Shown here: one piece after another, positions 57,866 to 64,000 of the stretch
Layout of the letters: each line of letters opens with the position of its first letter
Position numbering within the stretch: the stretch's first letter is position 1
Assembly: GCF_004011505.1 (NCBI RefSeq)
Contig: NZ_SAUN01000001.1
Location: 5,421,501-5,485,500 of the forward strand
From: Nonomuraea polychroma
GTDB taxonomy: Bacteria; Actinomycetota; Actinomycetes; Streptosporangiales; Streptosporangiaceae
Length of the DNA: 64,000 bases
Direction: 5' to 3'
Translations under genes and position numbers: made by a program
The notes under the pieces: generated by a model
Database searches by the model: none
What the model saw: the letters and a program-made list of their open reading frames with translations, nothing else
What the model was told of the DNA's origin: nothing

Positions 57866-58447
57866 ATGAACGTGCCGTACCGGCAGATCCGCGCCGTCTA
57901 CACCGACGAGTCGATCACCGTTTACCAGGCCTACGACGCCGCCATCGCCGGGCCCGCCGTGGCGGCGCAGCGGTTCGTGGCGCCGTTCAAGCGGGAGCGG
58001 ATGACGTGGATCAAGCCGTCGTTCCTGTGGATGATGTACCGCTGCGGCTACGCGACCAAGCCCGGCCAGGGGCGGGTGCTGGCGATCGAGCTCAGCCGCG
58101 GCGGCTTCGCATGGGCCCTGGAGCACGCGTGTCTCAGCCACGACGACGGGCGTCCTGACTGGCCTTCGCGGGTGCGGCGCAGCCCGGTGCGGATCCAGTG
58201 GGATCCCGAGCGGGGGCCGCACCATGAGCCGCTGCCGTACCGGTCCATCCAGATCGGCCTGTCCGGGGAGGCCGTGCGGCGCTATGTGGACGAGTGGACG
58301 CTGGCGATCACCGACGTGACGGAGCTGGCCCGGGAGGTCCATGCGGCGGTCCGGCGCCGCGCCGACGTCAACGGGCTGCTGCCCGCCGAACGACCGTATC
58401 CTCTGCCTGACGGCATCGGCGAGACGATCGGGGTCAGCCCGGCGTGA
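57866..58447 (+). CDS. DUF4291 protein
   Basis: 193 residues. Family blocks are clear: IRAVYTDESITVYQAYDAAIA, FKRERMTWIKPSFLWMMYRCGYATKPGQ and VRIQWDPERGPHHEPLPYRSIQIGL. Function unknown, found from bacteria to fungi. ATG 57866 has only GGCAGGCTTGCCGGC upstream, a weak ribosome site. Its stop overlaps the next start by 4 bp. Confidence 0.92.
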   Translation: MNVPYRQIRAVYTDESITVYQAYDAAIAGPAVAAQRFVAPFKRERMTWIKPSFLWMMYRCGYATKPGQGRVLAIELSRGGFAWALEHACLSHDDGRPDWPSRVRRSPVRIQWDPERGPHHEPLPYRSIQIGLSGEAVRRYVDEWTLAITDVTELAREVHAAVRRRADVNGLLPAERPYPLPDGIGETIGVSPA

Positions 58448-59094
58448 ACGTGATCATCTTTGGGGCGACCGGCATGGTCGGTCGCGGCGTGCTCCGGGAG
58501 TGCCTGCTCGACGAGCGGGTCTCCGCCGTGCTCGCGGTCGGGCGCTCCCCGACCGGGGTCGCACACGCCAAGCTGCGGGACCTCGTCCATGGCGACCTGC
58601 TCGACCTGACGCCCGTCGAGGAGCACCTGACGGGCTTCGACGCGTGCTTCTTCTGCCTGGGCGTCTCGTCAGCCGGGATGAGCGAACAGGACTACCGGCA
58701 CATCACCTACGGCTACACGCTGTCCGTCGCCGGCACCCTGGCCCGGCTCACCCCCGGCATGACCTTCGTGTACGTGTCCGGGGCCGGGACCGACGCCCGC
58801 GGGCGGGCGATGTGGGCCAGGGTGAAGGGGGAGACCGAGAACGCCCTGCTGGCGCTGCCGCTGCAGGCCTACATGTTCCGGCCCGGCTACATCCAGCCCA
58901 TGCACGGCATCACCTCGCGTACCCGGCTCTACCGGGTGGCCTACGTCGCCAGCCGGCCGCTGTACCCGCTGCTGCGGCTGCTCTTCCCGTCCGCGGTGAC
59001 CACGACGGAGCGGATCGGGCAGGCCATGATCACGGTGGCCGAGCGCGGCGCGGCCAAGCGCATCCTCGGGCCCGCGGACATCAACGCGCTGTGA
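58444..59094 (+). CDS. NAD(P)-binding epimerase-like protein
   Basis: 216 residues, GTG 58444. Extended SDR fold of the YwnB/NmrA-like kind: VIIFGATGMVGRGVLREC nucleotide loop, FFCLGVSSAGMSEQDYRHITY (Tyr of the active site) and YMFRPGYIQPMHG. Substrate unknown. Translationally coupled to DUF4291; overlaps the convergent MFS gene by 14 bp. Confidence 0.9.
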   Translation: MNVIIFGATGMVGRGVLRECLLDERVSAVLAVGRSPTGVAHAKLRDLVHGDLLDLTPVEEHLTGFDACFFCLGVSSAGMSEQDYRHITYGYTLSVAGTLARLTPGMTFVYVSGAGTDARGRAMWARVKGETENALLALPLQAYMFRPGYIQPMHGITSRTRLYRVAYVASRPLYPLLRLLFPSAVTTTERIGQAMITVAERGAAKRILGPADINAL

Positions 59095-60319
59095 CCGCCC
59101 GCGGGCGGGGGACGAGCGGGATGGCGAGCAGCGCCGCCGCCGCGGCCAGCGCCCACACCGCCTCCCACGAGGCGACCGTCAGGACGACGGGGATGAGGAG
59201 CGGGGTGAGGAACGCGGCTCCGAACACGGTCGTGCCTTCCAGGCCCAGCGCCGTCCCCGCCCTGGCGGGGCCCGCCAGGGCGGCGATCTCCGTGTAGGCG
59301 ACGCCGTGCCAGGAGTTGGCCAGCAGGCCGCCCAGCGCCAGGGCGGCGACCGTGATCGGGGTCGGGGCCTGCGTGAGCACGGCGGCGGCCGCCATGGCGA
59401 CGCCGGTGAGTGCGCCGATGCCGCGCAGGTACGCGCCGCGGTTCCCGCGCCGGTCGGTGCGCCGGCCCGTCCAGATGCGGGCCGCGCCGCCGCCTATCTG
59501 GGCGATCAGGATCGTGACGCCGGCCAGAGCGGCGCCCTGCCCCTTGTCGTCGTGGAGGAAGATCGCGGTGAAGGACAGGACGGCGAACTGCGGCACGGTG
59601 AGCAGGGCACTGGCCAGCGCCACCCGCCAGACGTCCCACCGCGCCAAGGGCGAGCGGCCGACGTCGCCCGTCGCGGCCGGGGGCGGCGCGTCGGACGTGG
59701 GCAGCCAGCGCCAGGTGGCGGCCGCGGCGATCAGGCAGAGGACGGCAGGGAACGCGTAGACCGCGCGGAAGCCGTACGAGTGGGCCAGCCAGGGCAGGAC
59801 CGCCACGCCGAGCGAGCCGCCCGCCGGGATGGCCGTCTGGCGGATGCTCATGGCGAGCCCCCGCTCCCCGTCCGCGAACCAGGTCATGACGGCGCGGCCC
59901 GAGGCGCCGTTCACGCTGCCGCCCAGCGCGCCGGCGGCCAGCAGGCACGCGGCCAGCGCGGCGACACCGGCGCCGTCACCGGGCGTGACGGCCGCGGCCA
60001 TCAGCGCCAGCAGCCCGCCGGTCGAGGTCAGCCCGATGAGCAGGACACGCCGGTCCCCGTAGCGGTCGGTCAGCAGGCCCCACACGATGTCGGACACCGC
60101 CACGCCCAGCCCCAGGCACGCCAGTGCCAGCCCGAGCTGCCCGATGGACAGGTGGTAATCGGCGCGCATCGCGATCCCGGTGACCGGGATGCCGGCGAAC
60201 ATGGCCGCGAAGCTGCCCTGCGCCCCTACGCCCACGGCCAGCACGATCCACCGGTGCCGTGGCCCGTACCGGCGTCCGGTGCTCCCGCCGGCGGCCGAGA
60301 TCGAGGTCGCCGTCGCCAT
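59081..60319 (-). CDS. MFS transporter
   Basis: 412 residues, twelve TM helices, MFS loop-2 motif as DIVWGLLTDRYGDRR and a matching loop WTGRRTDRRGNRG. It resembles nitrate/oxalate- or CynX-like permeases but substrate is not predictable. ATG 60319 follows AAGGTGGG. Its promoter region is shared with the divergent CGNR regulator and contains a perfect 19-bp palindrome, so it is probably the regulated target. Confidence 0.93.
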   Translation of the reverse strand: MATATSISAAGGSTGRRYGPRHRWIVLAVGVGAQGSFAAMFAGIPVTGIAMRADYHLSIGQLGLALACLGLGVAVSDIVWGLLTDRYGDRRVLLIGLTSTGGLLALMAAAVTPGDGAGVAALAACLLAAGALGGSVNGASGRAVMTWFADGERGLAMSIRQTAIPAGGSLGVAVLPWLAHSYGFRAVYAFPAVLCLIAAAATWRWLPTSDAPPPAATGDVGRSPLARWDVWRVALASALLTVPQFAVLSFTAIFLHDDKGQGAALAGVTILIAQIGGGAARIWTGRRTDRRGNRGAYLRGIGALTGVAMAAAAVLTQAPTPITVAALALGGLLANSWHGVAYTEIAALAGPARAGTALGLEGTTVFGAAFLTPLLIPVVLTVASWEAVWALAAAAALLAIPLVPRPRAVTAR

Positions 60320-60340
60320 AAGCACCCACCTTTCGAGAAA

Positions 60341-60359
60341 TAACCGGAATCTCCGGTTA
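60341..60359. promoter_or_regulatory. 19-bp perfect palindrome, likely CGNR operator
   Basis: TAACCGGAATCTCCGGTTA has 8-bp perfect arms around ATC, 22 bp before the MFS start codon. A second, spaced dyad (AGTAAC-N11-GTTACT, 60381-60403) flanks the regulator promoter. Confidence 0.6.
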
Positions 60360-60399
60360 GCCAAGCTTCCCGGCCACCGAAGTAACTTGTCAATGCGGT

Positions 60400-60405
60400 T
60401 ACTAT
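60400..60405 (+). promoter_or_regulatory. -10 box of a probably leaderless transcript (CGNR gene)
   Basis: TACTAT ends 6 bp before GTG 60412, so transcription would begin at the start codon. No usable Shine-Dalgarno is present. Confidence 0.5.
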
Positions 60406-60411
60406 GAGGTC

Positions 60412-60957
60412 GTGGACTTCACCTTCGTCAGCGGGAACCTCGGACTCGACCTGGCCGGGACCATCGGCCATCGACGCAGCGAGCGCATCGACCTGCTGGC
60501 CACCCCCGCGGACCTGGCCCGGTGGACGGTCGCGGCGGGGCTCCTCGACACGCCGCCCGCCGTGAGCGACGACGACCTCCACCTGGCGATCACTCTGCGG
60601 GAGGCGATTTACCGGCTGGCGTCCGCGGCCCGCACCGGAGGCCCGTTCGAGGCGGCCGACCGTGAGGTGCTCAACCGGGCCGCCGAGCACCCCCCGGCGA
60701 CGGTCAGGCTGGGCGAGGCGGAAAACCTGGAGCGCGCCGGCGACCTGCGGGCCGCGCTCTCCAGTGCGGCGCGAGCGGCCGTCGAACTGCTCGGCGGCCC
60801 GCAGGCCGCGCTGATCAGGGAGTGCGAGGCCGCGCCCTGCACCCGGCTCTACATCGACGCCTCCCATCGGCGCACCCGCCGCTGGTGCGACATGCGCGGC
60901 TGCGGCAACCGGGCCAAGGCGGCGGCGTTCCGCGCCCGCGCCCAGCGGCAGGGCTGA
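60412..60957 (+). CDS. CGNR zinc-finger (ABATE domain) protein, probable regulator
   Basis: 181 residues. ABATE domain opens FVSGNLGLDLAGTIGHRRSERID; the C-terminal finger has Cys in EAAPCTRLYIDASHRRTRRWC and MRGCGNRAKAAA (the CGNR motif). These are thought to be ligand-responsive DNA-binding regulators of actinobacteria. Divergent from the MFS gene with a palindrome between, a typical regulator-transporter pair. Confidence 0.92.
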   Translation: MDFTFVSGNLGLDLAGTIGHRRSERIDLLATPADLARWTVAAGLLDTPPAVSDDDLHLAITLREAIYRLASAARTGGPFEAADREVLNRAAEHPPATVRLGEAENLERAGDLRAALSSAARAAVELLGGPQAALIRECEAAPCTRLYIDASHRRTRRWCDMRGCGNRAKAAAFRARAQRQG

Positions 60958-61002
60958 CCGCGCACACCCCCCATGCAGGATGATGGAATAACCCGGGAGG
61001 GC

Positions 61003-61024
61003 TTGACGCTACCTTAGCCGTCAA
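61003..61024. promoter_or_regulatory. Dyad/promoter before the CE1758-type monooxygenase
   Basis: TTGAC-N12-GTCAA (61003-61007, 61020-61024). TTGACG can also serve as -35 with GATTCA at 61026-61031 as a weak -10, placing transcription start close to ATG 61042. Confidence 0.4.
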
Positions 61025-61041
61025 AGATTCAACAGTCATGG

Positions 61042-62175
61042 ATGGTGACTAAAGTGCAGTTCGGAATCTTCAGCGTGGGCGACGTGACCATGGACCCCAC
61101 GACAGGCAGGACGCCGACCGAGCACGAGCGGATCAAGGCGATGGTGACGATCGCGCTCAAGGCCGAGGAGGTCGGGCTCGACGTGTTCGCGACCGGCGAG
61201 CACCACAACCCGCCGTTCGTGCCGTCCTCCCCCACGACCATGCTCGGCTACATCGCGGCCAGGACCGAGCGCCTCGTTCTCTCCACCGCCACCACGTTGA
61301 TCACCACCAACGACCCGGTGAAGATCGCCGAGGACTTCGCCATGCTGCAGCACCTGGCGAACGGGCGGGTGGACGTCATGATGGGCCGGGGCAACACCGG
61401 GCCCGTCTACCCGTGGTTCGGCCAGGACATCAGGCAGGGCATCCCGCTCGCCATCGAGAACTACGCGCTGCTGCACCGCCTGTGGCGCGAGGACGTGGTG
61501 GACTGGGAGGGCCGCTTCCGCACGCCGCTGCAGGGCTTCACCTCGACGCCGCGGCCGCTGGACGGGGTGCCGCCGTTCGTGTGGCACGGCTCGATCCGCA
61601 GCCCGGAGATCGCCGAGCAGGCCGCCTACTACGGCGACGGCTTCTTCGCCAACAACATCTTCTGGCCGAAGGAGCACTTCATGCGGCTGATCAACCTCTA
61701 CCGGCAGCGCTACGCCCACTACGGGCACGGCACGCCCGAGCAGGCCATCGTGGGGCTCGGCGGCCAGGTGTTCATGCGCAAGAACTCCCAGGACGCGGTA
61801 CGCGAGTTCCGCCCGTACTTCGACGTCGCCCCCGTGTACGGCCACGGGCCGTCGCTGGAGGAGTTCATGGCCGAGACGCCGCTCACTGTGGGCAGCCCGC
61901 AGCAGGTCATCGACCGGACCCTGCAGTTCAGGGAGTACTTCGGCGACTACCAGCGCCAGCTCTTCCTCATGGACCACGCGGGGCTGCCGCTGAAGACCGT
62001 GCTGGAGCAGCTCGACATCCTCGGCGAGGAGGTCGTGCCGGTGCTGCGCGCGGAGTTCGCCAAGGGCCGGCCGGCCGAGGTGCCGGACGCGCCCACGCAC
62101 GCCTCCCTGCTCGCGGCCAAGACGGCTGCCGCCGAAACCACCGCCGAAACCACCGCCGAAACCGTCGAGGCTTAA
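61042..62175 (+). CDS. Luciferase-like FMN-dependent monooxygenase, CE1758 type
   Basis: 377 residues. LLM barrel opening VQFGIFSVGDVTMDPTTGRT, with EEVGLDVFATGEHHNPPFVPSSP, RVDVMMGRGNTGPVYPWF and an active-site WHGSIRSPEIAEQAAYYGDG. Followed 14 bp later by its flavin reductase, a pairing known in corynebacteria (CE1758/CE1759). The C-terminus ends in a Thr-Ala-Glu triplet array (TTAETTAETVEA). ATG 61042 lacks a Shine-Dalgarno, so the transcript may be leaderless. Confidence 0.92.
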   Translation: MVTKVQFGIFSVGDVTMDPTTGRTPTEHERIKAMVTIALKAEEVGLDVFATGEHHNPPFVPSSPTTMLGYIAARTERLVLSTATTLITTNDPVKIAEDFAMLQHLANGRVDVMMGRGNTGPVYPWFGQDIRQGIPLAIENYALLHRLWREDVVDWEGRFRTPLQGFTSTPRPLDGVPPFVWHGSIRSPEIAEQAAYYGDGFFANNIFWPKEHFMRLINLYRQRYAHYGHGTPEQAIVGLGGQVFMRKNSQDAVREFRPYFDVAPVYGHGPSLEEFMAETPLTVGSPQQVIDRTLQFREYFGDYQRQLFLMDHAGLPLKTVLEQLDILGEEVVPVLRAEFAKGRPAEVPDAPTHASLLAAKTAAAETTAETTAETVEA

Positions 62176-62189
62176 GGAAGGGACACATC

Positions 62190-62855
62190 ATGAAGCTGGT
62201 CGTCGTCACGGCCGGGCTGACCCAGCCCTCGTCGACCCGTCTGCTCGCCGACCGCCTCGCCGAGGCCGTGACCCGGCGGCTGGCGGACCGGCCGGCGGCG
62301 GGTCCGGCCGGGCAGCCGGCAGCCGAGCCGCGCGTGATCGAGCTGCGGGAGCTGGCCGTGGACGTCGCGAACGCGTTCGTGACCGGGTTCCCGAACTCCC
62401 GGCTGCGGGCGGCGCTCGAGGCGGTCACGGAGGCCGACGGCATCATCGCGGTCACGCCGATCTTCAGCGGCTCCTTCAGCGGGTTGTTCAAGTCGTTCTT
62501 CGACGTGGTGGACAACACCGCGCTGGCGGGCAAGCCCGTGCTGATCGCCGCCACCGGCGGGACCGCCCGCCATTCGCTGGCGCTGGAGCACGCGTTGCGG
62601 CCGCTGTTCGCCTACCTGCGTGCCGTCGTCGTCCCGACCGCCGTCTACGCGGCGGCGGAGGACTGGGGCGGCGGGGGCGACTCGTTCACCGACGGCCTGG
62701 GCGAGCGCATCGACCGCGCCGCCGGCGAGCTGGCCGACCTCCTCCTGCACCGCGCGCCCAGCGCGGGGACGGAGCAGGAGGAGGTCGTGGTGCCGTTCGA
62801 GAAGCAGCTCGCGGCGCTGCGCCCGCCGCATCAGGCCCAGGCCGTCAAGGCTTGA
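62190..62855 (+). CDS. NAD(P)H-dependent FMN reductase, CE1759 type
   Basis: 221 residues, ATG 62190 after AAGGAAGGG. Flavodoxin-like fold: VVVTAGLTQPSSTRLLADRL, phosphate-binding PIFSGSFSGLFKSFFD and LIAATGGTARHSLALEHALR. It would supply reduced FMN to the monooxygenase. The 3' end overlaps the convergent SMP-30-like gene by 11 bp. Confidence 0.93.
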   Translation: MKLVVVTAGLTQPSSTRLLADRLAEAVTRRLADRPAAGPAGQPAAEPRVIELRELAVDVANAFVTGFPNSRLRAALEAVTEADGIIAVTPIFSGSFSGLFKSFFDVVDNTALAGKPVLIAATGGTARHSLALEHALRPLFAYLRAVVVPTAVYAAAEDWGGGGDSFTDGLGERIDRAAGELADLLLHRAPSAGTEQEEVVVPFEKQLAALRPPHQAQAVKA

Positions 62856-63756
62856 TCGCCACCACGTTGTAGGTCGTGTCCGGCGTCGGCGTGGTGGTGA
62901 AGCGGGCGTTGGGGAGGTAGAGGCGCGTGCCGTACTTGGCGACCGTCGTCGGGACGTCGAAACGCGGATCGGTCAGGCGCTTGACGATCTTCCCGGACGA
63001 GCCGTCGGCGGCCAGGCTGATGGCGGCGACGGTGTTGAGGCGGTTCAGCACGGCGTACAGGGTGCGGCCGGACAGCAGCAGCCCGTCGCCGTTGGTCAGC
63101 AGCTCGCCGCCCAGGTCCACCTCGGTGGTGACGCCGGTGGACGGGTCCACCTCGAACAGCTTGCCGGTGTTCGACTGGACGATCAGCAGCGACTTGCGGT
63201 CGGGGCTGGGCGCGATGCCGTTGGCGTTGTTACCCGTCGTGTACTGGATGGCCCCGCTGAGCGGGATCTTGACGGCCTCGTCAGGCAGCACACCGCCGCG
63301 GCCGAGCGCCAGCTTGTACAGGACGGGGTTGCGGGAGTCGGTGAAATAGGCGGCGTTGCGCGTGAGGATCACGTCGTTGACGAACGCCGGGTCGGTGGTC
63401 AGCTTGTACGACTTGACGACCTCCCCGGTACGCAGGTCGACCACGCGGGCGTCGCCGCCCGTCCCCCCGGCCACGAACAGCCGGCCGCGCCCGTCGGTCT
63501 TGAGCCCGAGCGACGGCGTGCCGGGGCCCTTGCTGATGACCGAGCCTTCACCGGTACGCAGGTCCGCCCGGTAGATGTCACCGGTCGCGCGGGAGCCGAA
63601 GTAGGCGTAGGGCCCGCCTCCGATCGCGATCCCCTCCGGCTGGAACCCGTTGGGCAGCGCGAACTGGTCGGGCTTCGACGTGGCCTGCGCGGGCACGGTG
63701 CCCAGCAGGAGCACGATTAAGGCACCGAGTGCGGTCTTCAGGATCGCGGGTCTCAT
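62845..63756 (-). CDS. Secreted SMP-30/gluconolactonase-like beta-propeller protein
   Basis: 303 residues, ATG 63756. Signal peptide (LKTALGALIVLLLGTVPAQA) then a six-bladed propeller: FQPEGIAIGGGPYAYFGSR, GLKTDGRGRLFVAGG, VNDVILTRNAAYFTDSRNPVLY, NANGIAPSPDRKSLLIV and NGDGLLLSGRTLYAV. The conserved metal-type Asn/Asp positions (VND, NANG, NGDG) are present. Substrate unknown. Divergent from the lipoprotein gene. Confidence 0.9.
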   Translation of the reverse strand: MRPAILKTALGALIVLLLGTVPAQATSKPDQFALPNGFQPEGIAIGGGPYAYFGSRATGDIYRADLRTGEGSVISKGPGTPSLGLKTDGRGRLFVAGGTGGDARVVDLRTGEVVKSYKLTTDPAFVNDVILTRNAAYFTDSRNPVLYKLALGRGGVLPDEAVKIPLSGAIQYTTGNNANGIAPSPDRKSLLIVQSNTGKLFEVDPSTGVTTEVDLGGELLTNGDGLLLSGRTLYAVLNRLNTVAAISLAADGSSGKIVKRLTDPRFDVPTTVAKYGTRLYLPNARFTTTPTPDTTYNVVAIKP

Positions 63757-63886
63757 GCGGCCCACGATGCCCGCGTCCCCTCCTTCAGGTGAAGAGGTAC
63801 TGCGTGCTTCACAGGGAGTTTGCAGAAACGATCTGATTGATCGAAGGCTCTTGTGGGTATCGGCGGGGGCCGTTACCTTTGCCCGA

Positions 63887-64000
63887 ATGCGGAGGCCCCT
63901 TTTACTACTTCTGACCCTTTCCCTGGCCTTATCGGGCTGTAGCACATCCCCGCCCGCCACGAGGCAGCAGCAGTCCGCCAGGCCGGCCGCCGAGCCGCAG
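63887..64000 (+). CDS. N-terminus of a lipoprotein (cut by the window edge)
   Basis: ATG 63887 opens MRRPLLLLLTLSLALSGCST, a lipoprotein signal with a clear LSGC lipobox, then a Pro/Ala/Gln-rich linker. The frame is open to base 64000. Two TTA leucine codons occur within the first 18 codons. The mature domain is outside the window. Confidence 0.8.
   Translation, partial: MRRPLLLLLTLSLALSGCSTSPPATRQQQSARPAAEPQ

Overview
This is a GC-rich actinobacterial chromosome segment. The signs are very high GC, many GTG starts, an SsgB-type sporulation protein, F420-type luciferase-like enzymes, several promoters that look leaderless, and a complete mre/rodA cluster. Together they suggest a filamentous, spore-forming actinomycete of the Streptosporangiales type (Nonomuraea/Streptosporangium-like). 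That placement is inference from gene content, not a database match.

Layout. 1-9.2 kb: end of a glycosyl-hydrolase-like protein, a large phosphatase-like membrane protein, a HIT (Ap4A phosphorylase-type) protein, an Asp23 protein, a 760-bp repeat-rich non-coding stretch, a PIG-L deacetylase, thrS, a GH25 lysozyme and an F420-type oxidoreductase. 9.2-19.7 kb: pgm, an IS200-type transposase scar, a P450, a SpdB-like membrane/HTH gene with a DUF2786 partner, then decayed genes (Ldh/SDR chimera, ROK repressor with a divergent partner) among a degenerate HAD protein, DUF4031, an HD protein and an FMN 2-hydroxyacid dehydrogenase. 19.7-27 kb: a regulatory block with a three-gene operon (Crp/Fnr regulator, MpaB-type oxygenase, cyclase-like/STAND ATPase), a divergent ECF sigma factor and a convergent all-helical protein. 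27-33 kb: a coiled-coil membrane protein, an SDR, a patatin scar, a phospholipase D-like protein, an AMP-forming ligase and tRNA-Val(CAC). 33-45.5 kb: ssgB, a divergent DUF305/LVIVD lipoprotein pair, pabB-pabC, a LysR gene facing a dehydrogenase-Rid fusion, hutH with an ArsR-type regulator, a hemerythrin and a ferritin-like protein facing each other, and an SDR. 45.5-52.3 kb: tRNA-Gly/Cys/Val, a LuxR-type two-component system, membrane proteins and a SnoaL-like protein. 52.3-57.8 kb: mreB-mreC-mreD-mrdA-rodA, the lateral wall synthesis machine, tightly coupled. 57.8-64 kb: DUF4291 and an epimerase, an MFS transporter divergent from a CGNR regulator, a CE1758/CE1759-type monooxygenase and FMN reductase pair, an SMP-30-like secreted protein and the start of a lipoprotein.

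How it fits together. Most of the window is housekeeping or small metabolic modules. The most distinctive items are the Crp/MpaB/cyclase-STAND regulatory block, the single polypeptide joining a 3-hydroxyisobutyrate-dehydrogenase-like enzyme to a Rid-family domain that lacks the usual catalytic Arg, a MreB with a proline-rich insertion of about 60 residues, and several recent gene wrecks that each retain recognisable protein in two reading frames. No CRISPR array, prophage or complete mobile element was seen.
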